A stretch of DNA of 59,571 nt from Cytophagaceae bacterium (GCA_027488335.1 JAIYBU010000096.1:1-59571), one strand, 5' to 3'. Positions 9,098 to 18,124 are shown, numbered from the stretch's first letter. Notes: generated by a model from the sequence alone, not told the origin. Numbers and translations are program-made.

Positions 9098-9160
9098 CCC
9101 AAGAAAATGACGTAAGCTTTCTTACTCATTCGCTCATTCAATCATTCACAATTAAAGAAG

Positions 9161-10117
9161 ATGGGACTTTTTGACTTTTTTAGCAAGGAAAAAAAAGAAA
9201 CGCTTGACAAAGGCTTAGAAAAAACAAAAACCAGTATTTTTGATAAAATTTCGCGGGTAATTGTTGGAAAATCGAAGGTTGATGAAGAGGTTTTAGACGA
9301 ATTAGAAGAGATTCTGATTAGTTCGGATGTGGGTGTCGAAACAACCGTAAAGATTATTCGCCGAATCGAAGCTCGTGTTGAGCAAGATAAATATACCAGT
9401 GTAGAAGAATTAGACCGTATTTTGCGTGAAGAAGTGGCTGCACTTTTGGCCGAGAACAATTCACAAGACGTAAAAGACAGCTACGAAACTGAGCATTTGC
9501 CAAAGCCTTACGTGCTGATGGTTGTAGGCGTGAATGGTGTAGGAAAAACAACTACCATTGGCAAACTCGCACATCAGTTCAGTAAAAGAGGCAAAAAAGT
9601 GGTGTTAGGTGCCGCCGATACCTTTAGGGCGGCAGCCGTTGACCAACTTAAACTTTGGGGCGAGCGTGTAGGCGTAACGGTCATTGACCATGGCATGAAC
9701 ACCGACCCATCATCAGTAGCATTTGACGCTGTGAAGAAAGGTATGGAATTGGGTGCTGACATTATCATTATTGACACGGCAGGACGTTTGCACACCAAAA
9801 TAAATTTGATGAACGAATTGGGTAAAATCAAACGTGTAGTACAAAAATTCTTACCTGAAGCTCCACACGAAGTAATGCTGGTTTTGGATGGAAGTACTGG
9901 CCAAAATGCCGTAATTCAAGCAAGAGAATTTACGAAAGTAACCGAAATTAGCTCTTTGGCTATTACAAAACTCGATGGAACAGCCAAAGGTGGTGTAGTT
10001 ATCGGGATTTCCGATGAATTTAAAATTCCAGTAAAATACATTGGTGTTGGCGAAAAAATGGACGATTTACAAGTTTTCAATAAAATGGAATTTGTCGATT
10101 CATTGTTTAAGAAATAA
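9161..10117 (+). CDS. ftsY: Signal recognition particle receptor FtsY
   Basis: A 318-residue NG-domain GTPase. The G motifs are all present: VVGVNGVGKTTTIGKLAH (about 121-138), DTFRAAAVDQL, DTAGRLHT, and TKLDGTAKGG near the C-terminus. The N domain comes first (about 1-110). The long acidic A domain of E. coli FtsY is lacking, as in most Bacteroidota. It docks ribosome-SRP complexes at the inner membrane through the short amphipathic N-terminus MGLFDFFSKEK. A strong hairpin follows the stop. Confidence 0.97.
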   Translation: MGLFDFFSKEKKETLDKGLEKTKTSIFDKISRVIVGKSKVDEEVLDELEEILISSDVGVETTVKIIRRIEARVEQDKYTSVEELDRILREEVAALLAENNSQDVKDSYETEHLPKPYVLMVVGVNGVGKTTTIGKLAHQFSKRGKKVVLGAADTFRAAAVDQLKLWGERVGVTVIDHGMNTDPSSVAFDAVKKGMELGADIIIIDTAGRLHTKINLMNELGKIKRVVQKFLPEAPHEVMLVLDGSTGQNAVIQAREFTKVTEISSLAITKLDGTAKGGVVIGISDEFKIPVKYIGVGEKMDDLQVFNKMEFVDSLFKK

Positions 10118-10125
10118 TACAGTAG

Positions 10126-10173
10126 GGCAAATCTCGAGATTCGTTTTGAAATTAGCGAATCTGGAGATTTGCC
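10126..10173. terminator. Bidirectional terminator between ftsY and the histidine kinase
   Basis: Arms of 18 bases (10126-10143 and 10156-10173, GGCAAATCTCGAGATTCG) with one mismatch and a 12-base loop. It lies between two convergent genes. The T run is weak on both strands, so attenuation of convergent transcription is inferred from position and stem strength. Confidence 0.7.
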
Positions 10174-10187
10174 TGATTTGCTACATT

Positions 10188-11390
10188 TTACACAATATCC
10201 AACAGAATTCTAAAGGTTGTTCCTTTATCTACTTGTGTATCTTTCACGAATAGCTTTCCTTCGTGATAATTTTCAATAATACGTTTTGCCAATGTAAGGC
10301 CTAAGCCCCAACCACGCTTTTTTGTACTAAAACCAGGTTTAAAAACCTTCCGAACATTCATTTTCGAGATTCCTTTTCCAGTATCTCTAACATCAATAGC
10401 AATCATTTTTTTGCCCGCAGGTGTAATCGACACAAATAGTTCGCCTCTTCCCTCCATCGCATCAACGGCATTTTTGCACAGGTTTTCCACCACCCATTCA
10501 AGCAAGTGTTTGTTTAAACTAACTTTCACATTATCAGACACTTGGCTATTGAAATGCACTTTTACTTTTGTCGAAATTCGTCTTTCTAAATAACCGAGCG
10601 TTTGTTGTACCAATGGAGCAATTTGTTCCTCGCTCATCTGCGGCACTGAACCAATATTCGAGAAACGAGTCGTAATGGTTTCCAGACGTTTTACATCTTT
10701 TTCCATTTCATCGCCAATACTTCCATCAAAATCAGGATTTGAACGAAGCACTTCCACCCAAGCCATCAAAGCTGAAATCGGTGTGCCGAGCTGGTGAGCC
10801 GTTTCTTTGGCCAAACCTACCCAAACTCGGTTTTGCTCAGCCTTGCGAGAAGAACTGTAAGCAATGAATGCCAATGAGCCAAAAATCAAGAATGTGCCAA
10901 GCAGAATATAAGGAAAGTAATGAAGCTGCTTAGCTAAAATTGAATTGCTATAATAAAGGGATACTTTAGAATTGCCTATTTTGTCTTCAATCGGAGAGTG
11001 TTCTTCTTGCATTTCGGCAATTTTACGATATAATAGCTCTTCTCTTTCTCTTGGTTTCCATTTACGAGTAGAATCATCCAGTTCTCTAATATTCACATTG
11101 CTTATCGGTACGCCATTTTCAACCAATATTGCGGGAACAGTCTCGTTTGCTTCCAGAACCTCTTGTACAAAAGTATAATCGCAGTTAGTTTCTACACTTT
11201 TTTCAACAAAAAACTTAATACTTGCAGCATATAAAAGCACATACTTTTTCTCTCGTTCCTCCACTTGTTGAGCGAGTTGGTTAAAATAATACAAAACTCC
11301 GATACCGATTGTCAGTAAAACTGCAATCGCTACAAACCGCCAACCTGTGATTTGCTCATAAATATTTACAAAAACCTCTCTTTTCGCCAT
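10188..11390 (-). CDS. Membrane sensor histidine kinase (orphan)
   Basis: A 400-residue two-component sensor. The ATG at 11390 (MAKREVFVNIYEQ) is preferred to an upstream start 39 bases earlier. Membrane helices lie at about 18-37 and 158-178, enclosing a roughly 120-residue periplasmic sensor. The H-box is KETAHQLGTPISA with His199; N-box VENLCKNAVDAM; G1 DVRDTGKGI; G2 GWGLGLTLAKRI. No response regulator is in the window, so its partner is elsewhere. It is divergent from hemA, and a Fur/PerR-like palindrome lies about 60 bases upstream of its start. Confidence 0.92.
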   Translation of the reverse strand: MAKREVFVNIYEQITGWRFVAIAVLLTIGIGVLYYFNQLAQQVEEREKKYVLLYAASIKFFVEKSVETNCDYTFVQEVLEANETVPAILVENGVPISNVNIRELDDSTRKWKPREREELLYRKIAEMQEEHSPIEDKIGNSKVSLYYSNSILAKQLHYFPYILLGTFLIFGSLAFIAYSSSRKAEQNRVWVGLAKETAHQLGTPISALMAWVEVLRSNPDFDGSIGDEMEKDVKRLETITTRFSNIGSVPQMSEEQIAPLVQQTLGYLERRISTKVKVHFNSQVSDNVKVSLNKHLLEWVVENLCKNAVDAMEGRGELFVSITPAGKKMIAIDVRDTGKGISKMNVRKVFKPGFSTKKRGWGLGLTLAKRIIENYHEGKLFVKDTQVDKGTTFRILLDIV

Positions 11391-11449
11391 AAATTTTAAA
11401 TTTGATTGACTAAAAATACTCAATATCAAGTCACACCTCCGTTGAATTG

Positions 11450-11466
11450 TTTAGAACAATTCTAAA
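11450..11466. promoter_or_regulatory. Fur/PerR-like palindrome, kinase-proximal copy
   Basis: TTTAGAACAATTCTAAA: seven-base arms around three bases. Its core TTAGAACAATTCTAA follows the 7-1-7 layout of Fur-family boxes. The match to the second copy continues into the flank (TTAAA). Confidence 0.5.
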
Positions 11467-11709
11467 TTAAATACACTTTCTTTATTTCTCTTACTTTGGG
11501 TAAACTATTTATGAAATTTTGTCGTAGATAATAAAACAAGTAAAAGTTTGTCAAATAACCCAAAACTTGTCGTTTAACCCATTTTTTTCTATCAATTAAT
11601 TAAATTCGATACTTTTGAGCCTTCAATAGTTTAACGAAAAAACAGGCGTCAAAATACATTTGAATTTTTGTATTTTTTTTAGTTGAATACGAATAAAGTA
11701 CGAAATTAA

Positions 11710-11726
11710 TTTAGAATAATTCTAAA
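11710..11726. promoter_or_regulatory. Fur/PerR-like palindrome, hemA-proximal copy
   Basis: TTTAGAATAATTCTAAA: perfect eight-base arms around one A. Its core TTAGAATAATTCTAA differs from the Bacillus PerR box (TTATAATnATTATAA) by one base per arm. It ends 46 bases before the hemA -7 box. Confidence 0.55.
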
Positions 11727-11772
11727 TTAAAAAAACTGATAGAAATCATATCCATTTTAGAGAATCTGACCG

Positions 11773-11780
11773 TAAATTTG
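11773..11780 (+). promoter_or_regulatory. -7 box TAAATTTG of hemA
   Basis: Matches TAnnTTTG and sits 19 bases before the ATG, leaving a leader of about a dozen bases. Confidence 0.6.
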
Positions 11781-11799
11781 CAAACTATTTTAGATAAAG

Positions 11800-13056
11800 A
11801 TGCACGGATTATTTAAAGCACTCACGATTTCGCATAAAAAAGCCCCTTTACAACTAAGAGGACAAATTGCACTTAACGAAGAAGAATCTAAAGCCTTGAT
11901 GCTAAAGATGCGTGAAACGTTTGAGGTGTCGGAAGTGCTTGTACTTTCTACTTGCAATCGCACAGAGGTTTATTATGTTTCTGAGAATAATTTGGGAGAA
12001 GAAATTATTCGATTAATTGCCAGTCAGAAAGTACTTAGTTCGACCGATATTTTGCCATATTTTGAGATAATCGACGACCACAACGAAGCCGTAAGATATT
12101 TGTTCGAGGTTTCGATGGGCTTGCACTCGCAAGTTGTCGGCGATTTGCAAATTCCGAACCAAGTAAAACATGCTTACCAATGGGCGGCCGATGTACAAAT
12201 GGCAGGGCCATTTTTGCACCGTTTATTGCACACGATTTTCTTCACCAACAAAAAAATTGTTCAAGAAACTTCGTTCCGTGATGGAGCGGCCTCTACTTCT
12301 TACGCAACTGTAGAAGTAATGGAAACGTTCTTGCCACTTTTGAATAATCCGAAGATTTTGGTAGTTGGTTTGGGTGAAATCGGTGAAGATGTTTGCCGTA
12401 CTTTGGCTGATAAAGGCTATAAAAATATCACAATTACCAACCGTACTTTAGAAAAAGCACAAAAATTGGCCAACGAACTGGGCTTTGAAATAGCTGATTA
12501 TCAGTTTATTAATCAGAATATTTTAGAGGCTGATATTGTTATTTCTTCTGTACGTTGCGAGTCTCCGATTATCACGAAAGAAACGCTTAAAGATAAAACG
12601 CTTGCCGTAAAATATTTGATTGACCTTTCGGTACCAAATAGTATTTCGACTGATATTGAGGAAGTTACGGGTGTGGTTGCATACGATTTGGACGAAATTC
12701 AACGCCGTGCCAATGAGGCCCTTCAACGCCGCATGGAAGCGATTCCGCAGGTGATGGATATTATCAGCGATGCCATTGGTGAGTTTAATAATTGGTCGCA
12801 AGAAATGATTGTTTCGCCAACGATTCAGAAATTGAAAGGAGCATTGGAGCAAATCAGAAAGGAAGAAATGGCTCGTTTCGTGAAAGAACTTTCGGCCGAA
12901 GAAGCAGAAAAAATGGATAAAATTACGGCCAGTATGATGCAAAAAATCATCAAATTGCCAGTAATTCAACTAAAAGCTGCTTGTAAACGTGGCGAAGCCG
13001 AAACATTGATTGATGTATTGAATGATTTATTTAATTTAGAAAAACAAACAGTGTAG
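11800..13056 (+). CDS. hemA: Glutamyl-tRNA reductase
   Basis: A 418-residue enzyme catalysing NADPH-dependent reduction of glutamyl-tRNA to glutamate-1-semialdehyde, the first step of C5 heme synthesis. The catalytic cysteine is Cys52 in LSTCNRTEVYYV. The substrate-binding block GLHSQVVGDLQIPNQVK follows, then the NADPH site VVGLGEIGEDVCRTL, and a C-terminal helical dimerisation region rich in EE/KK. Length is typical. No other hem gene is adjacent. Two Fur/PerR-like palindromes upstream suggest iron or peroxide control, which is known for hemA in Bacillus but is inference here. Confidence 0.95.
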   Translation: MHGLFKALTISHKKAPLQLRGQIALNEEESKALMLKMRETFEVSEVLVLSTCNRTEVYYVSENNLGEEIIRLIASQKVLSSTDILPYFEIIDDHNEAVRYLFEVSMGLHSQVVGDLQIPNQVKHAYQWAADVQMAGPFLHRLLHTIFFTNKKIVQETSFRDGAASTSYATVEVMETFLPLLNNPKILVVGLGEIGEDVCRTLADKGYKNITITNRTLEKAQKLANELGFEIADYQFINQNILEADIVISSVRCESPIITKETLKDKTLAVKYLIDLSVPNSISTDIEEVTGVVAYDLDEIQRRANEALQRRMEAIPQVMDIISDAIGEFNNWSQEMIVSPTIQKLKGALEQIRKEEMARFVKELSAEEAEKMDKITASMMQKIIKLPVIQLKAACKRGEAETLIDVLNDLFNLEKQTV

Positions 13057-13088
13057 TAGCACAATTTTCTAAGTTGTTACAAAATATT

Positions 13089-13122
13089 AAAAGGCGTAAT
13101 TTCTGTGGAGATTACGCCTTTT
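13089..13122 (+). terminator. Terminator after hemA
   Basis: AAAAGGCGTAAT-(10)-ATTACGCCTTTT, twelve perfect pairs followed by further T. Confidence 0.9.
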
Positions 13123-13188
13123 TTGTTTCTCTCTTTTTTCCTCCCCAATTTTTCTCTACATTTCGTAAAAATTCAACCTTCTATCAGC

Positions 13189-14634
13189 ATGAACAACTCT
13201 CACGACCAAAAACAACAAAATTCCCGCCGTAATTTCCTCAAAACCAGCACTTTGGCCTCCGCAGGTTTTATGATTGTGCCACGCCATGTGTTGGGCAAAG
13301 GCTTCGTTGCACCGAGCGATAAACTCAATATTGCGGCCGTTGGCTGTGGCGGAAAAGCCGATTTTAATATTCCGCAGGCCTATAACAATGGCTCAGATAA
13401 TATTGTAGCTCTTTGCGATGTTGATAATAGACAATCGGCCAAGTTTCGAGCAAAATTTCCGAATGCTCCATATTTCCGAGATTACAGAAAAATGTTGGAG
13501 TCGGAAGGCAAAAATATTGATGCCGTAATCGTAACTACGCCCGACCACATGCACTACCCGATTGCAATGTCGGCGATTCAACTCAACAAGCACGTTTACG
13601 TAGAAAAACCGCTCACGCACGATATTTGGGAAGCTCGCCAACTAACCGAAGCGGCACTTAAATATAAAGTTGTAACTCAAATGGGAAACCAAGGGAGTAG
13701 CAGCAAAGGCACAAGAATTACGGAAGCAATCATCAAAAACGGCACAATCGGAGAAGTGCACTCGGTAGAAGTTTGGACAAACCGCCCCGTTTGGCCGCAA
13801 GGGGTACAATCGCCCAAAGATAAAGGCGAAAAACAGCCGATTCCGAACGAAGTTGACTGGAACTTGTGGCTCGGCACTGCCCCTGTGCGAGATTATCACG
13901 AGGCTTATATGCCATTCCGCTGGCGTGGATATTGGGATTTCGGCACGGGAGCTTTGGGAGACATGGGCTGCCACTTCATGGATGTACCTTTCCGTGCATT
14001 GAATTTGGGTTATCCGACTTCGGTTGAGTGTTCGGTTGGGCAAGTCTATGCCGATTTCTTCAAAGAAGCATTTTTTGATGATGTTTGTCCGCCATCGGCA
14101 TCTATTCACCTCAAATTCCCGAATCCAACGAGCAAAAATTTCAAGGAAATTAATCTTACTTGGAATGACGGCGGTATTCGCCCAAGACTTCCCGAAGGCT
14201 GCGACTACGATAAAGTTTTTACGAGCATCGACGGTGGCGTGATGTTTATTGGAACCAAAGGTGTATTGGCCTGCGAGATTTTTGGCGATAACCCGAAGGT
14301 TTTTCTCAATGGAAAATTTGAAAATATAAAATTACCCGACCCAATACGACCAGTTGTAGATGGAGGCGTAAATGGCCACCAACAACAATGGGTAAAAGCC
14401 TGCAAATCGGGTTTTGGCACATACACAAGTTCGTCATTCGACCAGTCAGGACCTTTGACCGAAACAGTTTTGATGGGAAATTTGGCCGTTCGTTCGTTTT
14501 TAATGCGAGATGCAAAGAATAAGTTTATCGGCAGAAAGAAACTCTTGTGGGATGGCAAAAACATGAAAATTACCAATTTTGATGAAGCAAATGCGTTCGT
14601 CAAACGAGAATACCGTGCGGGTGGTTGGATTTAA
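13189..14634 (+). CDS. Gfo/Idh/MocA family oxidoreductase with Tat signal
   Basis: A 481-residue predicted periplasmic NAD(P)-dependent sugar dehydrogenase. ATG 13189 is chosen because it places a Tat motif (SRRNFLKTSTLASAG) near the N-terminus; the longer frame begins inside the hemA terminator. The Rossmann motif reads LNIAAVGCGGKADFNI, the EKPL motif is in YVEKPLTHD, and the C-terminal domain has FRWRGYWDFGTGALGDMGCHFMD. Such Tat-exported members, often acting on glycoside-derived sugars, are abundant in Cytophagales. The substrate is unknown. A hairpin separates it from the convergent TonB receptor. Confidence 0.9.
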   Translation: MNNSHDQKQQNSRRNFLKTSTLASAGFMIVPRHVLGKGFVAPSDKLNIAAVGCGGKADFNIPQAYNNGSDNIVALCDVDNRQSAKFRAKFPNAPYFRDYRKMLESEGKNIDAVIVTTPDHMHYPIAMSAIQLNKHVYVEKPLTHDIWEARQLTEAALKYKVVTQMGNQGSSSKGTRITEAIIKNGTIGEVHSVEVWTNRPVWPQGVQSPKDKGEKQPIPNEVDWNLWLGTAPVRDYHEAYMPFRWRGYWDFGTGALGDMGCHFMDVPFRALNLGYPTSVECSVGQVYADFFKEAFFDDVCPPSASIHLKFPNPTSKNFKEINLTWNDGGIRPRLPEGCDYDKVFTSIDGGVMFIGTKGVLACEIFGDNPKVFLNGKFENIKLPDPIRPVVDGGVNGHQQQWVKACKSGFGTYTSSSFDQSGPLTETVLMGNLAVRSFLMRDAKNKFIGRKKLLWDGKNMKITNFDEANAFVKREYRAGGWI

Positions 14635-14649
14635 TCTTCCTAAAATACA

Positions 14650-14682
14650 AACGTCGGCATAGCTTAAAGCCATGCCGACGTT
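14650..14682. terminator. Bidirectional terminator between oxidoreductase and TonB receptor
   Basis: AACGTCGGCAT (14650-14660) pairs perfectly with ATGCCGACGTT (14672-14682); an inner GCT/AGC pairing is possible. Confidence 0.8.
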
Positions 14683-14701
14683 AAAAATGATTCGACAACT
14701 T

Positions 14702-16888
14702 TTACAACCTCACCTTCACTGCCAACAAGAAGTTTGTGCCAGCTTGCGGATAATAGAAGTTTTCGGTAGTTACTTGTTTGTCATAAATGTAGCTATACGT
14801 ATAGCCATTTGACTCATACAAATGATTGAAAATATTATTAACTAATAAGCTGAACGTCAACTCTTTAACAATTTTAGGCTTAATAGAATAGCTCGCTCTA
14901 ATATCATTCACAAAAAACGCATTAAGGCTACGGTTATCGTCAGAAGTATTATCCATAAATTGCTTACTTACATATTTTGTCATCCAAGCTAACTCAACGT
15001 TTTTGGCAGGATTATATGAAAGCTGCCCGCCCGCAATGAGGTTTGGCGAGAATGATATATCGGTTTTAGCAAACTTATTGATTTTGTCGGCATCGCCATC
15101 GTAGTTGACAACCGTTTCTGTAAAATTCTTAATTTTGTTTTGACTAAAAGTGGTATTCGCTGCCAGTTTCCATTTTTCAGCCAACTTTACAGTTGCCGAT
15201 AATTCTAAACCAGCACGATAACTTTTAGGAACATTTACTCTAATTGCTTCTCCTACTCCATTTACTTGACCTGTAAGTACCAACTGATTTTTATAGTTCA
15301 TGTAATAGAAATTCGCATCAAAACTCAATTTTGTTCCTACCAAACGATAGCCAACTTCTAAATCCTGTAAGTTCTCAGCCAAAGGTGCTTTTGGAGCATT
15401 ATCTACAAAATCTTGGCGACTTGGCTCTTTATTTCCAACTGCATACGAAGCATAGACCGAAACAGCTTTGTTTACCTGATAGTTTACGCCAAATTTTGGA
15501 TTAAAGAACTTATAATCCGACTTTTGTGTAATATCTTGGCGTTTATCGCCCGTACCTTTCATGTCATAATTCACAGTTCTATATTGCAAATCAGCGAAGA
15601 AATTCAAGGCTTCTGATACTTGATAATAGCCTTTTGTGTAGATATTAAAATCTGTCTTCAAGGCATTACTTTCATACCAACGATAACGCATATCAGCCGT
15701 AGAAGCATTTTTAGCCCAAATAATTTCTCCAAAATGGTCACCATCATATTTATTCCAAGCTCCACCAATATTTGCTGAAAACTTCTTATTACTTTGATAA
15801 TCAAACGAATACGTTGCTCCATAAAAATCATTATCCAACCATTTACGGCGTATAATATCGGTTTTCTTGATAGTAGTTGTGCCAATCACAACATTTGGTA
15901 AACCATAATTCGAGTATTTATCTTCAGGCTTAAATTGCTCATAGAAACCTCTACCTTTGGTATAGTGAAGTATCGGATTAAACGTCCAATGTTGATTTAA
16001 TTTAAACGAAGAAATCAACTGATAATGGTCTTGTTGATAATCATCCACTTGATTATCGTAAGTATACGGGTTAAAAGTGCGGTTGGTTTTTAATAAACTT
16101 TCTGGCACACCTTCCCAAGCCTGATATGTTTTTTCTTTTCCCGAAAAAGCATTAAATCGCACAAAATTATTTTTACCATAATAGCCTGCTGAAACATAAA
16201 ACGATTTTAGGTCGGAAGAAGCACGGTCAATGTAGCCATCAGAACTCAGTTTCGATAAACGAGCATCAACCACAAAGTGATTATTCAATAAGCCTGTACT
16301 GGCCAACACATTGGTTTTTAGGGTATTAAATGAACCCACCGTAAAATTAGTTTCGCCATAGGCATCTTGCTCATAACCCAACGTATTGATGTTTATACTT
16401 GCACCAAATGCACCCGCACCATTGGTTGAAGTTCCTACGCCACGTTGCACCTGAATACTTTGTGCCGACGAAGCAAAATCAGGCATATTTACCCAATATG
16501 TTCCCTGCGACTCAGAATCGTTATAAGGTACACCATTAAGTGTAACATTGATACGAGTAGGGTCAGTACCACGAATACGAATACCTGTATAACCTACACC
16601 CGCACCTGCATCTGAACTCACTACTACCGAAGGCAATTGATTAAGCAAAAATGGCATATCTTGCCCTAAATTCAGCTTTTTGATGTCTTTCTGATACACA
16701 TTCGTAAATGCCATACCTGTTTTCTGATTGGCACGAGTAGCACTCACCACAACCTCATTGAGTTGTCGAATCGAAGTAGAATCTTGGGCATTGGCAGTGA
16801 ATAGTAGAAAATAGGTAATTGGCAAGAAGCAATAGACAGCTTTTGAAAAAAAACTGTTGACTAAAAGAAATGTTGTTAATTTTTTCAT
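14702..16888 (-). CDS. TonB-dependent outer-membrane receptor, TPP-riboswitch controlled
   Basis: A 728-residue outer-membrane receptor. It has an N-terminal signal peptide ending near FTANAQD, a plug domain (LNEVVVSATRANQ; IRIRGTDPTRINVTLNGVPYND), and a 22-strand barrel ending NFYYPQAGTNFLLAVKVRL, the usual aromatic-rich C-terminal strand. The leader carries a TPP riboswitch, so the substrate is almost certainly thiamin, its phosphates or a precursor. Thiamin-regulated outer-membrane receptors of this kind were predicted in Bacteroidota by comparative genomics. No thiamin synthesis gene or inner-membrane PnuT is adjacent here. It is much shorter than SusC-type receptors and has no SusD partner. 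Confidence 0.93.
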   Translation of the reverse strand: MKKLTTFLLVNSFFSKAVYCFLPITYFLLFTANAQDSTSIRQLNEVVVSATRANQKTGMAFTNVYQKDIKKLNLGQDMPFLLNQLPSVVVSSDAGAGVGYTGIRIRGTDPTRINVTLNGVPYNDSESQGTYWVNMPDFASSAQSIQVQRGVGTSTNGAGAFGASININTLGYEQDAYGETNFTVGSFNTLKTNVLASTGLLNNHFVVDARLSKLSSDGYIDRASSDLKSFYVSAGYYGKNNFVRFNAFSGKEKTYQAWEGVPESLLKTNRTFNPYTYDNQVDDYQQDHYQLISSFKLNQHWTFNPILHYTKGRGFYEQFKPEDKYSNYGLPNVVIGTTTIKKTDIIRRKWLDNDFYGATYSFDYQSNKKFSANIGGAWNKYDGDHFGEIIWAKNASTADMRYRWYESNALKTDFNIYTKGYYQVSEALNFFADLQYRTVNYDMKGTGDKRQDITQKSDYKFFNPKFGVNYQVNKAVSVYASYAVGNKEPSRQDFVDNAPKAPLAENLQDLEVGYRLVGTKLSFDANFYYMNYKNQLVLTGQVNGVGEAIRVNVPKSYRAGLELSATVKLAEKWKLAANTTFSQNKIKNFTETVVNYDGDADKINKFAKTDISFSPNLIAGGQLSYNPAKNVELAWMTKYVSKQFMDNTSDDNRSLNAFFVNDIRASYSIKPKIVKELTFSLLVNNIFNHLYESNGYTYSYIYDKQVTTENFYYPQAGTNFLLAVKVRL

Positions 16889-17039
16889 TGTTTTGAAAGT
16901 TTTAACAACAGGAAAAAGGAGTAAAATCCTGTCGAAACTGCATGACGCACGGAAATCCCGTCGGCTTGCCGTTTTGGTTTGACAAAATTTAAAATTGAAT
17001 AAATTTGAGTACTCTCTCGGAAGTTATAATTTTCCTAAA

Positions 17040-17125
17040 GGCACTCTATTTCCCTGCGGCGGCATTATCCGTGTACAGGTTCAATGGGTATAATCTCAGC
17101 CCGTTATATTGAGGCACCCCTTTTG
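17040..17125 (-). promoter_or_regulatory. TPP riboswitch (THI box)
   Basis: On the minus strand the conserved blocks appear in order: GGGGTGCC, GGGCTGAGATTATACCC, GAACCTG, GGATAATGCC, CGCAGGGAA. These are the universally conserved thiamin pyrophosphate aptamer cores. The aptamer ends about 150 bases before the receptor ATG. The region after it contains GACGGGATTTCCGTGCGTC and ACAGGA-TCCTGT inverted repeats that could form the expression platform; no U-rich terminator is obvious, so control of translation start is more likely. Confidence 0.95.
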
Positions 17126-17281
17126 AGATAAGTTCTGCAAAGTAAACGTTTTTTTTAGAAAACTTGTTTATCTTAGTGTAGAAATTTATTGTAAAAACAA
17201 GTTTACTTTTACATAAACCATTAACTACAAACAATTTACATTTCAATCAATTGTATTAAATAAAAAGCCCAAGCAAAATAT

Positions 17282-17578
17282 ATGAGCCAATTTATGGTCG
17301 AGTTTGAACTACCAAACCCATTTCCAGAGAAATTAATTATAAAAATTCCTGCCCAACGAATGATGGTTAATCAGCTTTTGGAAGATGGAAAAATACAATC
17401 TTACGCCCTCTCAATGGACCGTGACCGACTTTGGTGCGTCGTCAATGCCGACGATGAATTGGAGGTAATGCGAATCATCGGAGAGTTTCCGCTCATCGAA
17501 TATATGCACCCGACTATCACTGAACTTATGTTTAATAATGCCGTGGTGATGAAAGTACCTTCTTTTTCGTTGAACTAA
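17282..17578 (+). CDS. Muconolactone-isomerase-like small protein
   Basis: A 98-residue protein beginning MSQFMVEFELPNPFPEKLIIKIPAQRMMVNQLLEDGKIQ. The pattern of a beta strand, an arginine-containing helix, SYALSMDRDRLWCVVNADDELEVMRIIGEFPL, resembles the ferredoxin-like alpha/beta barrel of muconolactone delta-isomerase and YciI-type proteins. No aromatic catabolic gene is near, so an isomerase activity should not be assumed. Cytoplasmic. It precedes the RNase lipoprotein by 41 bases. Confidence 0.6.
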   Translation: MSQFMVEFELPNPFPEKLIIKIPAQRMMVNQLLEDGKIQSYALSMDRDRLWCVVNADDELEVMRIIGEFPLIEYMHPTITELMFNNAVVMKVPSFSLN

Positions 17579-17619
17579 TCCCCATCGGACTACCCAAAGG
17601 GAAGTAAAAAACTACTATT

Positions 17620-18084
17620 GTGAATACGTTTTTAAGACATACACTTTTAGCTGTCGGGTTAATTAGTCATATATTTTTGGGTTGCCGACAAACCCAAAAA
17701 CAAGAAACATATAAAGTTGCTGAACCATCAACCCTGCAGTCAGAGCAGAAAGAAAATAAAAGAAATAGAAAAACCGAGGAGGAAAACTCTGATTATCAAT
17801 CGAATAAGCAGGAAAAGATTCCACAGAAAGTTTATGAAGTACTGAAATATATCAAAGAAAATGGAGAAGCTCCCGATGGCTATGTAGGCGGACGAAAATT
17901 TGGCAACTACGAAAAACAGCTCCCGCAAAAAGATGAAAACGGACGTAGAATTAACTACCAAGAGTGGGACGTAAATCCTAAACAGCAAGGCCGAAATCGA
18001 GGAGCAGAACGACTCGTAACTGGCTCAAATAACAAAGTCTATTATACCAAAAATCATTATAAAAGTTTTGTAATTGTGGAGTGA
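17620..18084 (+). CDS. Barnase/RNase Sa-like guanyl-specific ribonuclease, predicted lipoprotein
   Basis: A 154-residue protein with a GTG start. The N-terminus is a lipoprotein signal ([22 protein letters not shown], Cys22), then a charged low-complexity linker to about residue 68, then a microbial RNase N1/T1 domain. All catalytic positions of RNase Sa have counterparts: Glu115 in YQEWDV, Arg127 in NRGAE, Arg131 in ERLVTG, and His146 in KNHYKSF. It cleaves RNA at guanosine. The next gene encodes a barstar-like inhibitor, 40 bases downstream. Export as a lipoprotein suggests use outside the cytoplasm, perhaps nutrient RNA digestion or antagonism. Confidence 0.85.
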   Translation: MNTFLRHTLLAVGLISHIFLGCRQTQKQETYKVAEPSTLQSEQKENKRNRKTEEENSDYQSNKQEKIPQKVYEVLKYIKENGEAPDGYVGGRKFGNYEKQLPQKDENGRRINYQEWDVNPKQQGRNRGAERLVTGSNNKVYYTKNHYKSFVIVE

Positions 18085-18124
18085 ACTTTTCATTCGCTTT
18101 CAAAAATATATTAATACACACGAA

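Larger units (their letters stand above)
11391..11799. other. Divergent regulatory region between the histidine kinase and hemA
   Basis: 409 bases with no long ORF. It carries two near-identical palindromes (11450-11466 and 11710-11726), a probable hemA -7 box (11773-11780), a second TACTTTTG octamer at 11610-11617, and three TTGTC repeats at 11519, 11548 and 11567, the last two extending to the imperfect pair TTGTCAAATAACCC and TTGTCGTTTAACCC. Confidence 0.6.

Noticed and set aside
13105-13188. Longer start for the Gfo/Idh/MocA gene
   Set aside because: It would put the start within the hemA terminator and displace the Tat motif from the N-terminus.
18085-18124. Upstream start for the barstar gene
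   Set aside because: The longer frame overlaps the RNase gene end and adds residues without similarity; ATG 18125 gives the barstar core directly.
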